Assembly (NCBI GenBank): GCA_035943635.1
Contig: DASZBX010000014.1
Location: 1-64,000, forward strand
Direction: 5' to 3'
From: DASZBX01 sp035943635
GTDB lineage: Bacteria > Actinomycetota > Actinomycetes > Streptomycetales > Catenulisporaceae
DNA length: 64,000 bases
The notes beneath the pieces were generated by a model that saw nothing but the letters and a program-made list of their open reading frames with translations, was not told where the DNA came from and searched no databases. A program made the position numbers and the translations under genes. Positions 1 through 8,294 of this stretch are shown piece by piece. Position 1 is the first letter of the stretch; every line of letters begins with the position of its first letter.

Positions 1-315
1 AGCCGGGGCCGCAGCGGGAGCCGGAGCGGCCGCGGGGGCCGGGGCCGCGGCGGGCGCCTCGGCGGCCGGGGCCTCGCCCGGGGCGCCGATCACGGCGAGC
101 TCGGCGCCGACGGCCACGGTCTCGTCCTCGCCCACCTTGATCGACACCAGCACGCCGGCGGCCGGCGCGGGGATCTCGGTGTCCACCTTGTCGGTCGAGA
201 CTTCGAGCAGTGGCTCGTCCACCTCGACCGTCTCGCCTTCCTTCTTCAGCCACCGGGTGACGGTGCCCTCGGTGACAGACTCACCGAGTGCGGGCATCGT
301 GACGGATACCGCCAT
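1..315 (-). CDS. sucB: Dihydrolipoamide acyltransferase (E2), N-terminal part
   Basis: The first 105 codons of an E2 subunit of a 2-oxoacid dehydrogenase complex; the gene runs off the window edge. The ATG at 315 is preceded by GGAAGAGAG. Residues 1-75 are a lipoyl domain with the lipoyl-lysine motif STDKVDTE, and an Ala/Pro-rich flexible linker follows. E2 carries acyl groups on the lipoyl arm from E1 to CoA, and E3 reoxidises the arm. The E3 gene lpdA lies just upstream on the same strand, 47 bp away, so the two are probably one operon. From memory, actinobacteria annotate this gene as the 2-oxoglutarate dehydrogenase E2 (DlaT/SucB), which may also serve pyruvate dehydrogenase. The catalytic domain that would decide is outside the window. 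Confidence 0.9.
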   Translation of the reverse strand, partial: MAVSVTMPALGESVTEGTVTRWLKKEGETVEVDEPLLEVSTDKVDTEIPAPAAGVLVSIKVGEDETVAVGAELAVIGAPGEAPAAEAPAAAPAPAAAPAPAAAPA

Positions 316-362
316 GGGGTTTCTCTCTTCCTAAGGTCAACGGTCTGCTTGGAGAAGGTCGA

Positions 363-1778
363 TCAGTCGTGCACGTGCAGCGGCTTGCCGGCCAGGGCGA
401 GATGGGCCTCGCCGAGCGCCTCGCCCTGGGTCGGGTGGGCGTGGATGAAGTTGGCCACGTCGCCGGGGGTCGCGTCCCAGTTGTAGATCAGCTGCGCCTC
501 GCCGACCAGCTCGCCGGCCCGGTCGGCGACCATGTGGATGCCGACCACCCGGTCGTCCTCGCCGGCCACGCCGACGATCTGGACCAGCTTGATCTCGCCC
601 TGGGTCTTGAGGATCTTGCTCTTGCCGTTGCCGGCCAGGTTGTAGTTCAGCGTCTTGACGTGGTCCGCGCCGTAGCGCTCCTTGGCCACCGCCTCGGAGA
701 TCCCGCAGGAGGCGACCTCCGGCTGGGAGTAGGTCACCCGGGGCACGCCGTCGTAGTCGATCGGCCGCGGGTTCAGGCCCGCGATGTGCTCGGCCACCAG
801 GATGCCCTCGCCGAAGCCGACGTGGGCCAGCTGCAGGGTCGGGATCAGGTCGCCGACGGCGTACACGTTCGGCACGGAGGTCTGGCAGTACTCGTTGACC
901 TTGACGAAGCCGCGCTCGACCGTGATCCCGGCCTCCTCGTAGCCCAGGCCCGCCGAGACCGGCCCGCGGCCGATCGCGACCAGGAGCAGCTCGGCGTCGA
1001 AGGTCTTGCCAGGCTTTGAATCGCTACCTTCGGTGGAGACCCGCACGCCGGTCTCGGTCCGCTCGACCCCGGAGAAGCGGCTGCCCAGCTCGAACTTGAT
1101 CCCGCGCCGGCGGTAGGCCCGCTCCAAAAGCTTGGAGCTGTTCTCGTCCTCCAGCGGCACCAGGTGCGGCAGCGCCTCGACGATGGTGACCTCGGCGCCG
1201 AAGGACTTCCAGACCGAGGCGAACTCGCAGCCGATCACGCCGCCGCCGAGCACCACCACGGAGGCCGGCACCCGGTCGAGCTTGAGCGCGTGGTCGGAGT
1301 TGATCACGTACTGCCCGTCGATCTCCAGGCCCGGCAGCGAGCGCGGCACGGAGCCGGTGGCCAGCACGACGTTGCGCCCGGTGTAGGCCTGGCCGTCCAC
1401 GGTGACCGTGTTCGGCGAGGTCAGCCGGCCCTCGCCCGCGACGAAGGTGATCTTGCGGGCCTTGATCACGCCCTGCAGGCCCTTGTACAGCTGGCCGACC
1501 ACGCCGTCCTTGTACTTGTTCACCCCGGCCATGTCGATGCCCTCGAGCGTCGTGCGCACCCCGAAGGACTCGCCCTCGCGGGCCAGGTCGGCCACCTCGG
1601 CGGCGTGCAGCAGCGCCTTGGTGGGGATGCAGCCGCGGTGCAGGCAGGTCCCGCCCACCTCGGCGCGGTCGATCAGGACCACGGTGAAGCCCAGGTCCGC
1701 GGCGCGGAAGGCGCAGGCGTAACCGCCGGACCCGCCCCCGAGGATCACTAGGTCGAATACGTTCCCGGCGTCAGCCAC
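363..1778 (-). CDS. lpdA: Dihydrolipoyl dehydrogenase (E3)
   Basis: An FAD enzyme of 471 residues, the normal length for E3, which reoxidises dihydrolipoyl groups of E2 with NAD+. The N-terminal FAD motif GGGSGG is followed by the redox-active disulfide CLHRGCIP. A central NAD-binding GGGVIGCE and the C-terminal catalytic HAHPTQGE complete the class I disulfide oxidoreductase pattern. The frame is open far upstream, but the start chosen is the GTG at 1778, with GAGGAGA about 7 nt before it and homology beginning right after it. It is transcribed towards sucB, 47 bp away. Confidence 0.95.
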   Translation of the reverse strand: MADAGNVFDLVILGGGSGGYACAFRAADLGFTVVLIDRAEVGGTCLHRGCIPTKALLHAAEVADLAREGESFGVRTTLEGIDMAGVNKYKDGVVGQLYKGLQGVIKARKITFVAGEGRLTSPNTVTVDGQAYTGRNVVLATGSVPRSLPGLEIDGQYVINSDHALKLDRVPASVVVLGGGVIGCEFASVWKSFGAEVTIVEALPHLVPLEDENSSKLLERAYRRRGIKFELGSRFSGVERTETGVRVSTEGSDSKPGKTFDAELLLVAIGRGPVSAGLGYEEAGITVERGFVKVNEYCQTSVPNVYAVGDLIPTLQLAHVGFGEGILVAEHIAGLNPRPIDYDGVPRVTYSQPEVASCGISEAVAKERYGADHVKTLNYNLAGNGKSKILKTQGEIKLVQIVGVAGEDDRVVGIHMVADRAGELVGEAQLIYNWDATPGDVANFIHAHPTQGEALGEAHLALAGKPLHVHD

Positions 1779-2200
1779 TCTCGTCTCCTCGCACCATCGC
1801 GTGTACGCCGACCGGTCCTGCCCTCGCGGGCCAGGCGACGGTGCCTGACGGTCCGTCCGGGTGAAAAAGCGCGGTTCGCCTTTTCGGGCCGGACGCCGGT
1901 GCCACACTGCTCGTGACGGGCGCGTCCAGCTGCGCCCGCCGCGGTCAGGGTGCCACCCGCGCGGGTGGTGGGCCTCTCGGCAACCGCCACTCGGCGGTCG
2001 GCGGTGTTGTCTTCTCGCGGCCAAGCTTAGTGCGGTTCGACGGCCGCCGTTCGCGCCTCGCGCAAGGCCGCCCGGGCCGCGAGCGGGCAGGCAACCGGCG
2101 AGTGGCGACCACCGAACGTCCTCGTCCGCAATCCGGTCGCCGGGCGGTGCGGCGCCCGGCCCGGGGTGCGCGGCCGTTCCGTGCCAGGCGAGGGGTGATC
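1779..2200. other. Divergent intergenic region, lpdA / small ORF
   Basis: 422 bp between the divergent starts of lpdA and the small protein at 2201. Open frames across it are GC-driven and show no recognisable protein. It must hold the promoters of both genes, but I could not pick a convincing -35/-10 pair or a known RNA motif. Confidence 0.5.
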
Positions 2201-2533
2201 ATGCAGGATGAGGGCGAGTCCGCAGGTGGCGGCGCCGGTGAGGGCCGCGGGTGGCGGGCCGAGGAGGCCGCGCTGGCCCGGTTCGCGGCCGAGCACGACG
2301 GGGTGGAGGCGTATGTGGAGCCTGGGAGGACTGTGACAGATGTCACCGTTGTCCTGGTCGCCGGCAGCGGCCGGTGGATCAGGCGCCGGACGGCCAGCCC
2401 GAGCGCGGCCCGGCACCTCGCCCACCAGCTCGGCATCCCCGCTTTCGACGTGACAGTGATCGGCTATCCGCAGCGCCTGCGGGACTACACCGCCTCGGTC
2501 ATGCGCGCCCGGTCCGGGGCCCGGGACGAGTGA
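2201..2533 (+). CDS. Conserved hypothetical protein, 110 aa
   Basis: I do not recognise the family. The product is 110 residues, with a Gly/Glu-rich first 25 residues, then a compact domain containing HDGVEAYVEPGRTVTD and VTVVLVAGSGRWIRR and ending near YPQRLRDYTASVMRAR. The alternating hydrophobic pattern suggests a small alpha/beta fold. There is no signal peptide or membrane segment. The ATG at 2201 has GAGGGG 6-8 nt upstream. The gene diverges from lpdA and converges on pepA with a perfect hairpin between them. Its position beside lpdA and pepA is the only functional hint. Confidence 0.65.
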   Translation: MQDEGESAGGGAGEGRGWRAEEAALARFAAEHDGVEAYVEPGRTVTDVTVVLVAGSGRWIRRRTASPSAARHLAHQLGIPAFDVTVIGYPQRLRDYTASVMRARSGARDE

Positions 2534-2600
2534 GCGGATCAGTGGACGATGTCGGTAAGAGCCGGCCGGGAGCGGCGGACGGCCCGCCCGGCGCGGCGGG

Positions 2601-2634
2601 CCGGTGCCCCGGCCGGGCCGGGCCGGGGCACCGG
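2601..2634. terminator. Perfect hairpin between convergent genes
   Basis: 14-bp perfect arms (CCGGTGCCCCGGCC and its complement) with a 6-nt loop, lying between the convergent ends of the small ORF (2533) and pepA (2642). It is a good candidate bidirectional terminator; there is no T-run, as is common in actinobacteria. Confidence 0.7.
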
Positions 2635-2641
2635 GGACGGG

Positions 2642-4177
2642 TCACAGCAGGCCGTCGGCCGCGTCCTGGGCCAGCTGGATCAGGGTGCGCACGGCGTACC
2701 CGGTGCCGCCCTTGGCCACGTAGCCGTACGGCGCGGACTCGTTGTACGACGGGCCGGCGATGTCCAGGTGCGCCCAGGCCACGCCCTCGGGCACGAACTC
2801 CTGCAGGAACAGCCCGGCCACCAGCATCCCGCCCATCCGGTCGCCCATGTTGGCGATGTCCGCGACGTCCGAGTCCATGCTCTTGCGCAGGTTGGCCGGC
2901 AGCGGCATCGGCCACAGGTCCTCCCCGGCCCGCTCGGCGGCGGACTCGACCTGGCTGCGGAACTCCTCGTCGTTGGACATCACCGCGGCGATCCGGTGGC
3001 CGAGCGAGAGCACCTGGGCCCCGGTCAGGGTGGCCACGTCCACGATCGCGTCCGGCTCCTCCTGCCCGGCCCGCACCAGCGCGTCGGCCAGCACCAGCCG
3101 GCCCTCGGCGTCGGTGTTGAGCACCTCCACGGTCTTGCCGCCGAACATGGTCAGCACGTCCGAGGGGCGGATCGCGTTGCCCCCGGGCATGTTCTCGGCC
3201 AGCGCGGCCCAGCCGGTCACCTTCACCGGCAGGCCGAGCTCGGCCACCGCGATCACCGCGTTGAGCACGGCCGCGGCTCCGGACATGTCCGACTTCATGG
3301 TCTCCATCGAGGTCGGCGGCTTGAGCGAGATGCCGCCGGTGTCGAAGGTGATGCCCTTGCCGACGAAGGCCAGCGAGCGGGTCGCCCCGGCCGGCGCATA
3401 GCCGATCCGGACCAGGCGCGGCCCCCGCGCCGAGCCCTGGCCGACCCCGGTCAGGCCGCCGTAGCCGCCCTCGCGCAGCGCCGCGTCGTCGGTGACCTCG
3501 ATTTCCAGCGCGGCCGCGGCGGCGCTGGCGGACACCGCCTTGTCCGCGGCGGCGGCGAAGCTCTCCGGGTACAGGTGCGAGGGCGGGATGTTGATCAGGT
3601 CCCGGGTGGCCTTGACCGCGTCCGCGACCACCTGGGCCCGGCGGGCCGCGGCGGCCCGCTCCCCGTCCGGGTCGTCCGCGCCGACCAGGACCAGTTCGGC
3701 CACCGGAGCCTTGCGGTCGGCCGGGTCGCCGGTCTTGAAGTCGGTGAACGCGTAGGCGGCCAGCGAGCCGCCGAGCGCGGTGGCCTCGACCACCTCGGGC
3801 CCGGCGCCGGAGGCGACCACGGCCACCCGGGCGAACCCGGCCAGCGAGCGCACCGCGGCGCCGACCGACTTGCGCAGCTCCTCCAGGCCGGCCGTGCCGA
3901 CCACCTCGCCCTCGCCCTCCCCGTTCGAGCCCAGGCCCAGGGCGACCACCAGCGGGGCGCCGAGCGCGGCCGGGGCCGGGATCCGGGTCACCTCGTCGGC
4001 CGCGCCGGTCGCGCCCAGCGCCCTGAGCCCGGCCAGCAGGGTCCCGCCGAACGCGGCGTCCACCGGTTCGGCGCCGGGCGCCAGGACGACCGTGTCGCCG
4101 TCCTTGTACAGCCCGATCACCAGAGCGTCGGCGCTGACCTCGGTCACGGGCCCGGGCAGGAATGAAATCACGGTCAC
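2642..4177 (-). CDS. pepA: Leucyl aminopeptidase (M17)
   Basis: A cytosolic di-metal aminopeptidase of the M17 family, 511 residues, that removes N-terminal residues from peptides. The family signature NTDAEGRLVLADAL, with metal-binding Asp and Glu, is intact. The other conserved blocks are KGITFDTGGISLKP (metal and catalytic lysine), MKSDMSGAAA and DVATLTGAQ. The frame is open further upstream, but the GTG at 4177 has AAGGA 8 nt before it and homology begins there. gcvT diverges from it 103 bp away; pepA next to gcvT is a widespread actinobacterial arrangement. Confidence 0.95.
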   Translation of the reverse strand: MTVISFLPGPVTEVSADALVIGLYKDGDTVVLAPGAEPVDAAFGGTLLAGLRALGATGAADEVTRIPAPAALGAPLVVALGLGSNGEGEGEVVGTAGLEELRKSVGAAVRSLAGFARVAVVASGAGPEVVEATALGGSLAAYAFTDFKTGDPADRKAPVAELVLVGADDPDGERAAAARRAQVVADAVKATRDLINIPPSHLYPESFAAAADKAVSASAAAAALEIEVTDDAALREGGYGGLTGVGQGSARGPRLVRIGYAPAGATRSLAFVGKGITFDTGGISLKPPTSMETMKSDMSGAAAVLNAVIAVAELGLPVKVTGWAALAENMPGGNAIRPSDVLTMFGGKTVEVLNTDAEGRLVLADALVRAGQEEPDAIVDVATLTGAQVLSLGHRIAAVMSNDEEFRSQVESAAERAGEDLWPMPLPANLRKSMDSDVADIANMGDRMGGMLVAGLFLQEFVPEGVAWAHLDIAGPSYNESAPYGYVAKGGTGYAVRTLIQLAQDAADGLL

Positions 4178-4267
4178 TTCGAATGTCCTTTTGGGATGAA
4201 TCGGCGATGGGGACTGCGTGGATCCCCAGATCGTAACCGCCGGGCCGGGTCGCGCGCCGCTTGCGCC

Positions 4268-4273
4268 TATGCT
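4268..4273 (+). promoter_or_regulatory. -10 box for leaderless gcvT
   Basis: TATGCT lies exactly 7 nt before the ATG at 4281. That is the spacing expected if transcription begins at the A of the start codon, as in leaderless actinobacterial mRNAs. It would also explain why the GGAGG next to the ATG sits too close to act as a ribosome binding site. Confidence 0.55.
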
Positions 4274-4280
4274 CGGAGGC

Positions 4281-5405
4281 ATGAGCACTCCGCCCGCCAC
4301 GCCGCTGCGCACCTCGCCCCTGCACGCCCGCCACCTCGCCCTGGCGGCGAAGACGGCCGACTTCGGCGGCTGGCTGATGCCGATCGAGTACGCCGGGGTG
4401 GTCGGCGAGCACACCGCGGTGCGCACCGGGGTCGGGGTGTTCGACGTGAGCCATCTGGGCAAGGCCACGGTGGCCGGCCCGGGCGCGGCCGATTTCGTGA
4501 ACGCGGTGCTGGCCAACGACCTGCGCCGGATCGGCCCGGGCAAGGCGCAGTACACGCTGTGCTGCGACGAGGCGACCGGCGGCGTGGTCGACGACCTGAT
4601 CGCGTACGTGAAGTCCGAGGACGAGGTCTTCCTGATCCCGAACGCGGCCAACACCGCCGAGGTGGTCCGGCGCCTGGCCGCCGCCGCGCCGGAGGGGATC
4701 ACGGTCACCGACCAGCACGAGGACTTCGCCGTGCTGGCCGTCCAGGGCCCCAAGTCCGAGGACGTGCTCAGCCGGATGGGCCTGTCGGTCGCGGACGGTT
4801 CGGTGCCGGGCGACTACATGGCCTTCACGGCCGCGGCCTGGCAGGGCCGCGAGCTGACCGTCTGCCGGACCGGCTACACCGGCGAGCACGGCTACGAACT
4901 GGTCTGCCGGTGGGCGGACGCCGAGTCCCTGTGGAACGAGATCCTGGCCGCGGGCAAGGAGTTCGAGATCCGGCCGTGCGGCCTGGGCGCGCGCGACACC
5001 CTGCGCACGGAGATGGGCTACCCGCTGCACGGCCAGGACCTGTCCCTGCAGATCACGCCGGTCCAGGCCCGGGCCGGGTGGGCGGTGGGCTGGAAGAAGG
5101 ACGCGTTCTGGGGCCGGGAGCCGCTGTTGGCCGAGCGGGCCGCCGGACCGCGCCGGATCCTGTGGGGTCTGCGCCAGGTCGACCGGGCGATCCCGCGGCC
5201 GCACATGGACGTGGTCGACGAGAGCGGGGCAGTGATCGGCGAGGTCACCAGCGGGACGTTCTCGCCCTCGCTCAAGGTCGGGATCGCGCTCGCGCTGCTG
5301 CCGCCGATCACCAAGGAGGGCGAGACGGTGTACCTGGACGTGCGCGGCCGCAAGGCGGCGTTCACCGTGGTCAAGCCGCCTTTTCTCGCCGCGTCGACCA
5401 GGTGA
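4281..5405 (+). CDS. gcvT: Aminomethyltransferase (glycine cleavage T-protein)
   Basis: A protein of 374 residues. T-protein takes the aminomethyl group from lipoylated H-protein and transfers the one-carbon unit to tetrahydrofolate. Visible family blocks are HTAVRTGVGVFDVSHLGK near the N-terminus, the folate-binding TGYTGEHGYE, and LGARDTLRTEMGYPLHGQD with the conserved Arg and Asp. The ATG at 4281 is preferred. An in-frame ATG at 4269 overlaps the probable -10 box and has no ribosome binding site. No gcvH or gcvP lies nearby. Divergent from pepA, it converges on cobS with 22 bp between the ends. Confidence 0.93.
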   Translation: MSTPPATPLRTSPLHARHLALAAKTADFGGWLMPIEYAGVVGEHTAVRTGVGVFDVSHLGKATVAGPGAADFVNAVLANDLRRIGPGKAQYTLCCDEATGGVVDDLIAYVKSEDEVFLIPNAANTAEVVRRLAAAAPEGITVTDQHEDFAVLAVQGPKSEDVLSRMGLSVADGSVPGDYMAFTAAAWQGRELTVCRTGYTGEHGYELVCRWADAESLWNEILAAGKEFEIRPCGLGARDTLRTEMGYPLHGQDLSLQITPVQARAGWAVGWKKDAFWGREPLLAERAAGPRRILWGLRQVDRAIPRPHMDVVDESGAVIGEVTSGTFSPSLKVGIALALLPPITKEGETVYLDVRGRKAAFTVVKPPFLAASTR

Positions 5406-5427
5406 CCCAGACGGTGGCCGGATAGCT

Positions 5428-6231
5428 TCAGCGGGCCGCGAAGACCAGCAGGGCGGTGGTGGTGCCGGTCTCGGTCAGCGCGCCGAGGACGTCGCCGGTG
5501 ATCCCGCCGAACCGCCGCACGCAGCGACGCAGCAGCAACCCGGCGGCAAGCAGCGCGACCGGCACGGACACGGCCGCGAGCAACGCCGTGTGCGCGTCGA
5601 CCAGCAGCCCGAGGCCCGCGGCGACCGCGACGCACAGGACGGCCATGGCGATCGCGGCGCCCTGCGACACCGATCCCGATACCCACGCGCCCAGGCCGCC
5701 CGGCCGGGCCGATCGGATCCGGGGCGTGCAGGCCGCGGTGATCGCCAGCCGCCCGGCCATGGCCGCGACCAGGACGGCCGCCGCGCCGCGCCCGAACACC
5801 GCCGAACCTGCGCGCTCGTAGGCGATCGTCAGCGCGGTGATCTGCATGGCCAGGGTGAGCAGGAGCGTGACGACCCCGAACGGCCCAATGTCGGAACGCT
5901 TCATGATGTCCAGCGCGGCCTCGGCCGGTTTGCCCGAACCGAGGCCGTCGGCCGTGTCGGCCAGGCCGTCCAGATGCAGGGCCCGGGTCAGCGCCGCGAG
6001 CACGGCGACGGCGGCGACCGCGGCGAGCGCGGGGGAGCCCGAGTACCAGCGCGCCACCCCGCCGACCGCGGCCGCCACGGCGCCGAGCAGCAGCCCGACC
6101 AGCGGCGCGGCCGTCATCGCGGCCCCGGCCGCGGCCGGGTCGGCCGCCTCGGCCGGGCGCACCGGCAGCCGCAGCACGCTGAGCGTGGTCACGGCCAGCT
6201 GCAGGCCCGGCCCGGGGCCGGCCGGGCTCAC
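5428..6231 (-). CDS. cobS: Adenosylcobinamide-GDP ribazoletransferase
   Basis: The cobalamin (5'-phosphate) synthase that joins adenosylcobinamide-GDP to alpha-ribazole(-phosphate) at the membrane. It is 267 residues and mostly hydrophobic, with about six membrane helices. The family motif HLDGLADTADGLGSG, with its acidic metal-binding residues, is present and followed by the IMKRSDIGPFG block. The GTG start at 6231 overlaps the cobT stop in a GTGA tetranucleotide, so the two are translationally coupled. The C-terminus is near the end of gcvT, which is convergent. Confidence 0.93.
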   Translation of the reverse strand: MSPAGPGPGLQLAVTTLSVLRLPVRPAEAADPAAAGAAMTAAPLVGLLLGAVAAAVGGVARWYSGSPALAAVAAVAVLAALTRALHLDGLADTADGLGSGKPAEAALDIMKRSDIGPFGVVTLLLTLAMQITALTIAYERAGSAVFGRGAAAVLVAAMAGRLAITAACTPRIRSARPGGLGAWVSGSVSQGAAIAMAVLCVAVAAGLGLLVDAHTALLAAVSVPVALLAAGLLLRRCVRRFGGITGDVLGALTETGTTTALLVFAAR

Positions 6232-7352
6232 AGGCGCGAGCGCACGAGCGGTTCCGGCTGCCCTTCGTCGGCGTAGGAGCCGGTCTCCGAGAACACGGCC
6301 ACCGTCGAACGCAGCACCGGCAGCGCCAGCAGGCCCGCGCAGCCGCCGCCGACCCGGACCTCGAAGTCGAGCAGCGGCTCGAGGTTCAGCCGGTCCAGCG
6401 CCTTGCGGAACCCCGGGTCCGGATTGCGGTCGGCGATCAGCAGCCACTCGGGGGTGCGGAACCCGATCCGCTGGGCCAGCAGCGCGCAGGCCATGCCGCC
6501 GACCCCGTCGATCAGGACCGGGGTCTTGCGGGTCGCGGCCTGGATCATGAAGCCGGTCAGCGCGGCGAAGTCCGGGCCGCCGCTGATCGCGAGCAGCTCG
6601 ACCTGGTCGGCCAGGGACTTGCGGGCCGCGCGCAGCGAGTCCCGGATCGCGGCGCACTTGAGCACCCAGGACCGGTCGTCGATCCCGCTGCCCCGGCCGG
6701 TCACGCTGGCCGCGTCCGACCCGGTCAGCGCCGCGATCAGCACCGCCGCCGGGGTCGAGTGGCCCACCCCGAGCAGGCCCGGCAGCAGCAGGTCGGCGCC
6801 CGCGTCCACCTCGGCGTCGGCCACGGCCATGCCGAGCCGGAAGGCCGCCGCGGCCTCGGGCCGGGTGCAGGCCGGCTCCCGGTCGATCCGGCCGGTGCCG
6901 CGCCGGATCCGCCCGGCGGTCAGTTCGGCCGGCAGGTCGGCGAAGTCCTCGACCGGGCAGTCGACCGAGACGTCGACCACCCGGACCTGCGCGCCGTGGG
7001 TGCGGGCGAGCGACTGCACCGGGCCGCCGCCGGAGGCGATCCGGCGCACCTCGGCCCGGGTCGCGGCCCGGTCCAGCGCGCTGACGCTGTGGCCGTGCGC
7101 GTCCGGCTCGGCCACGCCGTGGTCCCCGGCGAACAGCACCACCCTGGGGTGCTCGATCTGCCGGGGCGGGCAGACGCCCTGGACGGCGGCCAGCCAGGAG
7201 CCGGTCTTCTCCAGCCGGCCGAACGAGTGCGGGGGAAGGGCCAGCTGGTCGGCCCAGCGCGTCCCGGCGTCGATCCGGGCGTTCTGGTCGGTCCGGGGGA
7301 CGCCCTCGCCGATCTTCTCCAGATCAGTCTTCTCAAGCTCAGTGGTGTCCAT
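6228..7352 (-). CDS. cobT: CobT-family DMB phosphoribosyltransferase, atypical
   Basis: 374 residues, homologous to nicotinate-nucleotide:dimethylbenzimidazole phosphoribosyltransferase, which makes alpha-ribazole phosphate for the lower ligand of B12. Recognisable blocks are VVLFAGDHGVAEP, TGRGSGIDDRSWVLKCAA and SGGPDFAALTGFMIQAA. Several positions conserved in classical CobT look changed: the GE/GD-x-G-(I/V)G-x-TTPA block reads PGLLGVGHSTPA (residues 191-202), the SAEPGH block reads NPDPGF, and the GEGTGA block reads GGGCAG. The ATG at 7352 follows a non-coding stretch. The gene is coupled to cobS. It may still be active in an actinobacterial subfamily or may have changed substrate. Confidence 0.85.
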   Translation of the reverse strand: MDTTELEKTDLEKIGEGVPRTDQNARIDAGTRWADQLALPPHSFGRLEKTGSWLAAVQGVCPPRQIEHPRVVLFAGDHGVAEPDAHGHSVSALDRAATRAEVRRIASGGGPVQSLARTHGAQVRVVDVSVDCPVEDFADLPAELTAGRIRRGTGRIDREPACTRPEAAAAFRLGMAVADAEVDAGADLLLPGLLGVGHSTPAAVLIAALTGSDAASVTGRGSGIDDRSWVLKCAAIRDSLRAARKSLADQVELLAISGGPDFAALTGFMIQAATRKTPVLIDGVGGMACALLAQRIGFRTPEWLLIADRNPDPGFRKALDRLNLEPLLDFEVRVGGGCAGLLALPVLRSTVAVFSETGSYADEGQPEPLVRSRL

Positions 7353-7390
7353 CACCGGCAGCTTAACGGCGCCGGGGCGGGAAGGGTCCA

Positions 7391-7466
7391 TTAGCCGAGT
7401 TGTTCCGAATTCTGGCGCCTGAGCCGAGTCGCTGGTCCGCGCCGGAATCCGGAACAACTCGGCTAA
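7391..7466. repeat. Inverted-repeat element, copy A (internally deleted, 76 bp)
   Basis: 28-bp terminal inverted repeats (7391-7418 and 7439-7466) match at 26 of 28 positions. The outer arms are TAGCCGAGTTGTTCC and its exact complement. The 20-bp middle begins like the left spacer of the full copies (CTGAGCCGAGTCGCTGGT), so this is an internal-deletion derivative. It sits in the 374-bp divergent gap between cobT and the small gene at 7727. The rest of that gap shows no gene, and no B12-box-like motif was seen. Confidence 0.85.
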
Positions 7467-7726
7467 GCGCGGCGCCGGTGTTGCCGGCGTGGGCGGGAGC
7501 GCGCGGACTGGGCCCGCGGAAGAGGCTTTCGGGTGACGGCGGCCCGGCCCGGCCGCCTCGGGCCCCGGTCCGGCGATGATGCGGCCGCGGCCCGGGACTC
7601 TTTGCCCGCCAATGGTTTCCCGTTGGCCGGGCCTTGCCCGAGCAGGCCGTCGCCGAGGGCGAAGACCGGCACGTGGCGACGAGCGCCCCCGGACGAACCG
7701 GCCGGGGCCTACTAAGGTGTTGGTCC

Positions 7727-7948
7727 ATGGCATTCACATGGCGGTATGAGAACACGTCCGGCGCCGAGGTAGAACCCGTCGTCGCGGTGGAGGGGGAGCG
7801 GACCAACCACTCCACCCAGGGCGACGCGGAGACCTGGATCGGGGAGAACTGGCCGACCCTGCTGGCGGCCGAGGTCGACCAGGTCTCCCTGCTCGAGGAC
7901 GGGGACGTCGTCTACGGCCCGATGTCCCTGCACGACGGCCTGGACTGA
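7727..7948 (+). CDS. Small conserved actinobacterial protein, 73 aa
   Basis: A small soluble protein of unknown function. Its sequence runs from MAFTWRYEN through DAETWIGENW and LLEDGDVVYGPMSLH. I recall similar 70-80 residue proteins ending in YGPMSL in Streptomyces, but no function. The ATG at 7727 has AAGGTG about 9 nt upstream. An in-frame upstream ATG exists but lacks conserved sequence. The gene sits alone between cobT (divergent) and cobU (convergent). Confidence 0.75.
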   Translation: MAFTWRYENTSGAEVEPVVAVEGERTNHSTQGDAETWIGENWPTLLAAEVDQVSLLEDGDVVYGPMSLHDGLD

Positions 7949-8195
7949 TCCGTCCGGCCCGGCCCGGCCGCCCCGACCGGCCGGCCGCACCGAACCAAAC
8001 CGCACTGAATCACACCGGTCCGGCCCGGTCCGGCCCAGTCCGGCTGCCCGGCCGCCGCGATGCGGACCGCTACCGTCCGCCACCGCCCGGCCTCGATCCA
8101 GACTCAGCGCCAACCCGCAGTTCCCGGCACCTGATCGACACCATTCGGCACGCCCGGCACTAAGAAGCTCCGGGCGTGCTTCTCATTTTCCGGTA

Positions 8196-8275
8196 CCCGG
8201 CCGCGCACTGCCGCGCCCCCGGCTCGGCCCGGTCCGCCTGGAGGCCGAGCCCGCGCCCGGCCGCGCACTGCCGCG
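8196..8275. repeat. 20-bp direct repeat, 60-bp period
   Basis: CCCGGCCGCGCACTGCCGCG occurs at 8196-8215 and again at 8256-8275, in the 346-bp gap (7949-8294) between the small gene and cobU. The rest of the gap is C/G-rich with no gene. The spacer holds the hairpin listed separately. Confidence 0.7.
8221..8251. terminator. Hairpin downstream of cobU
   Basis: Perfect 9-bp arms GGCTCGGCC / GGCCGAGCC with a 13-nt loop, 44 nt past the cobU stop and before the convergent small gene. It is a plausible terminator. Confidence 0.45.
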
Positions 8276-8294
8276 TCCCGGCCCTCGCACCGGA

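Noticed and set aside
2499..5204. A 901-codon open frame antisense to the pepA and gcvT region
   Set aside because: The protein is Arg/Gly/Pro-rich with no domain, and it lies over well-defined pepA and gcvT. It is a codon-position shadow typical of 70% GC DNA.
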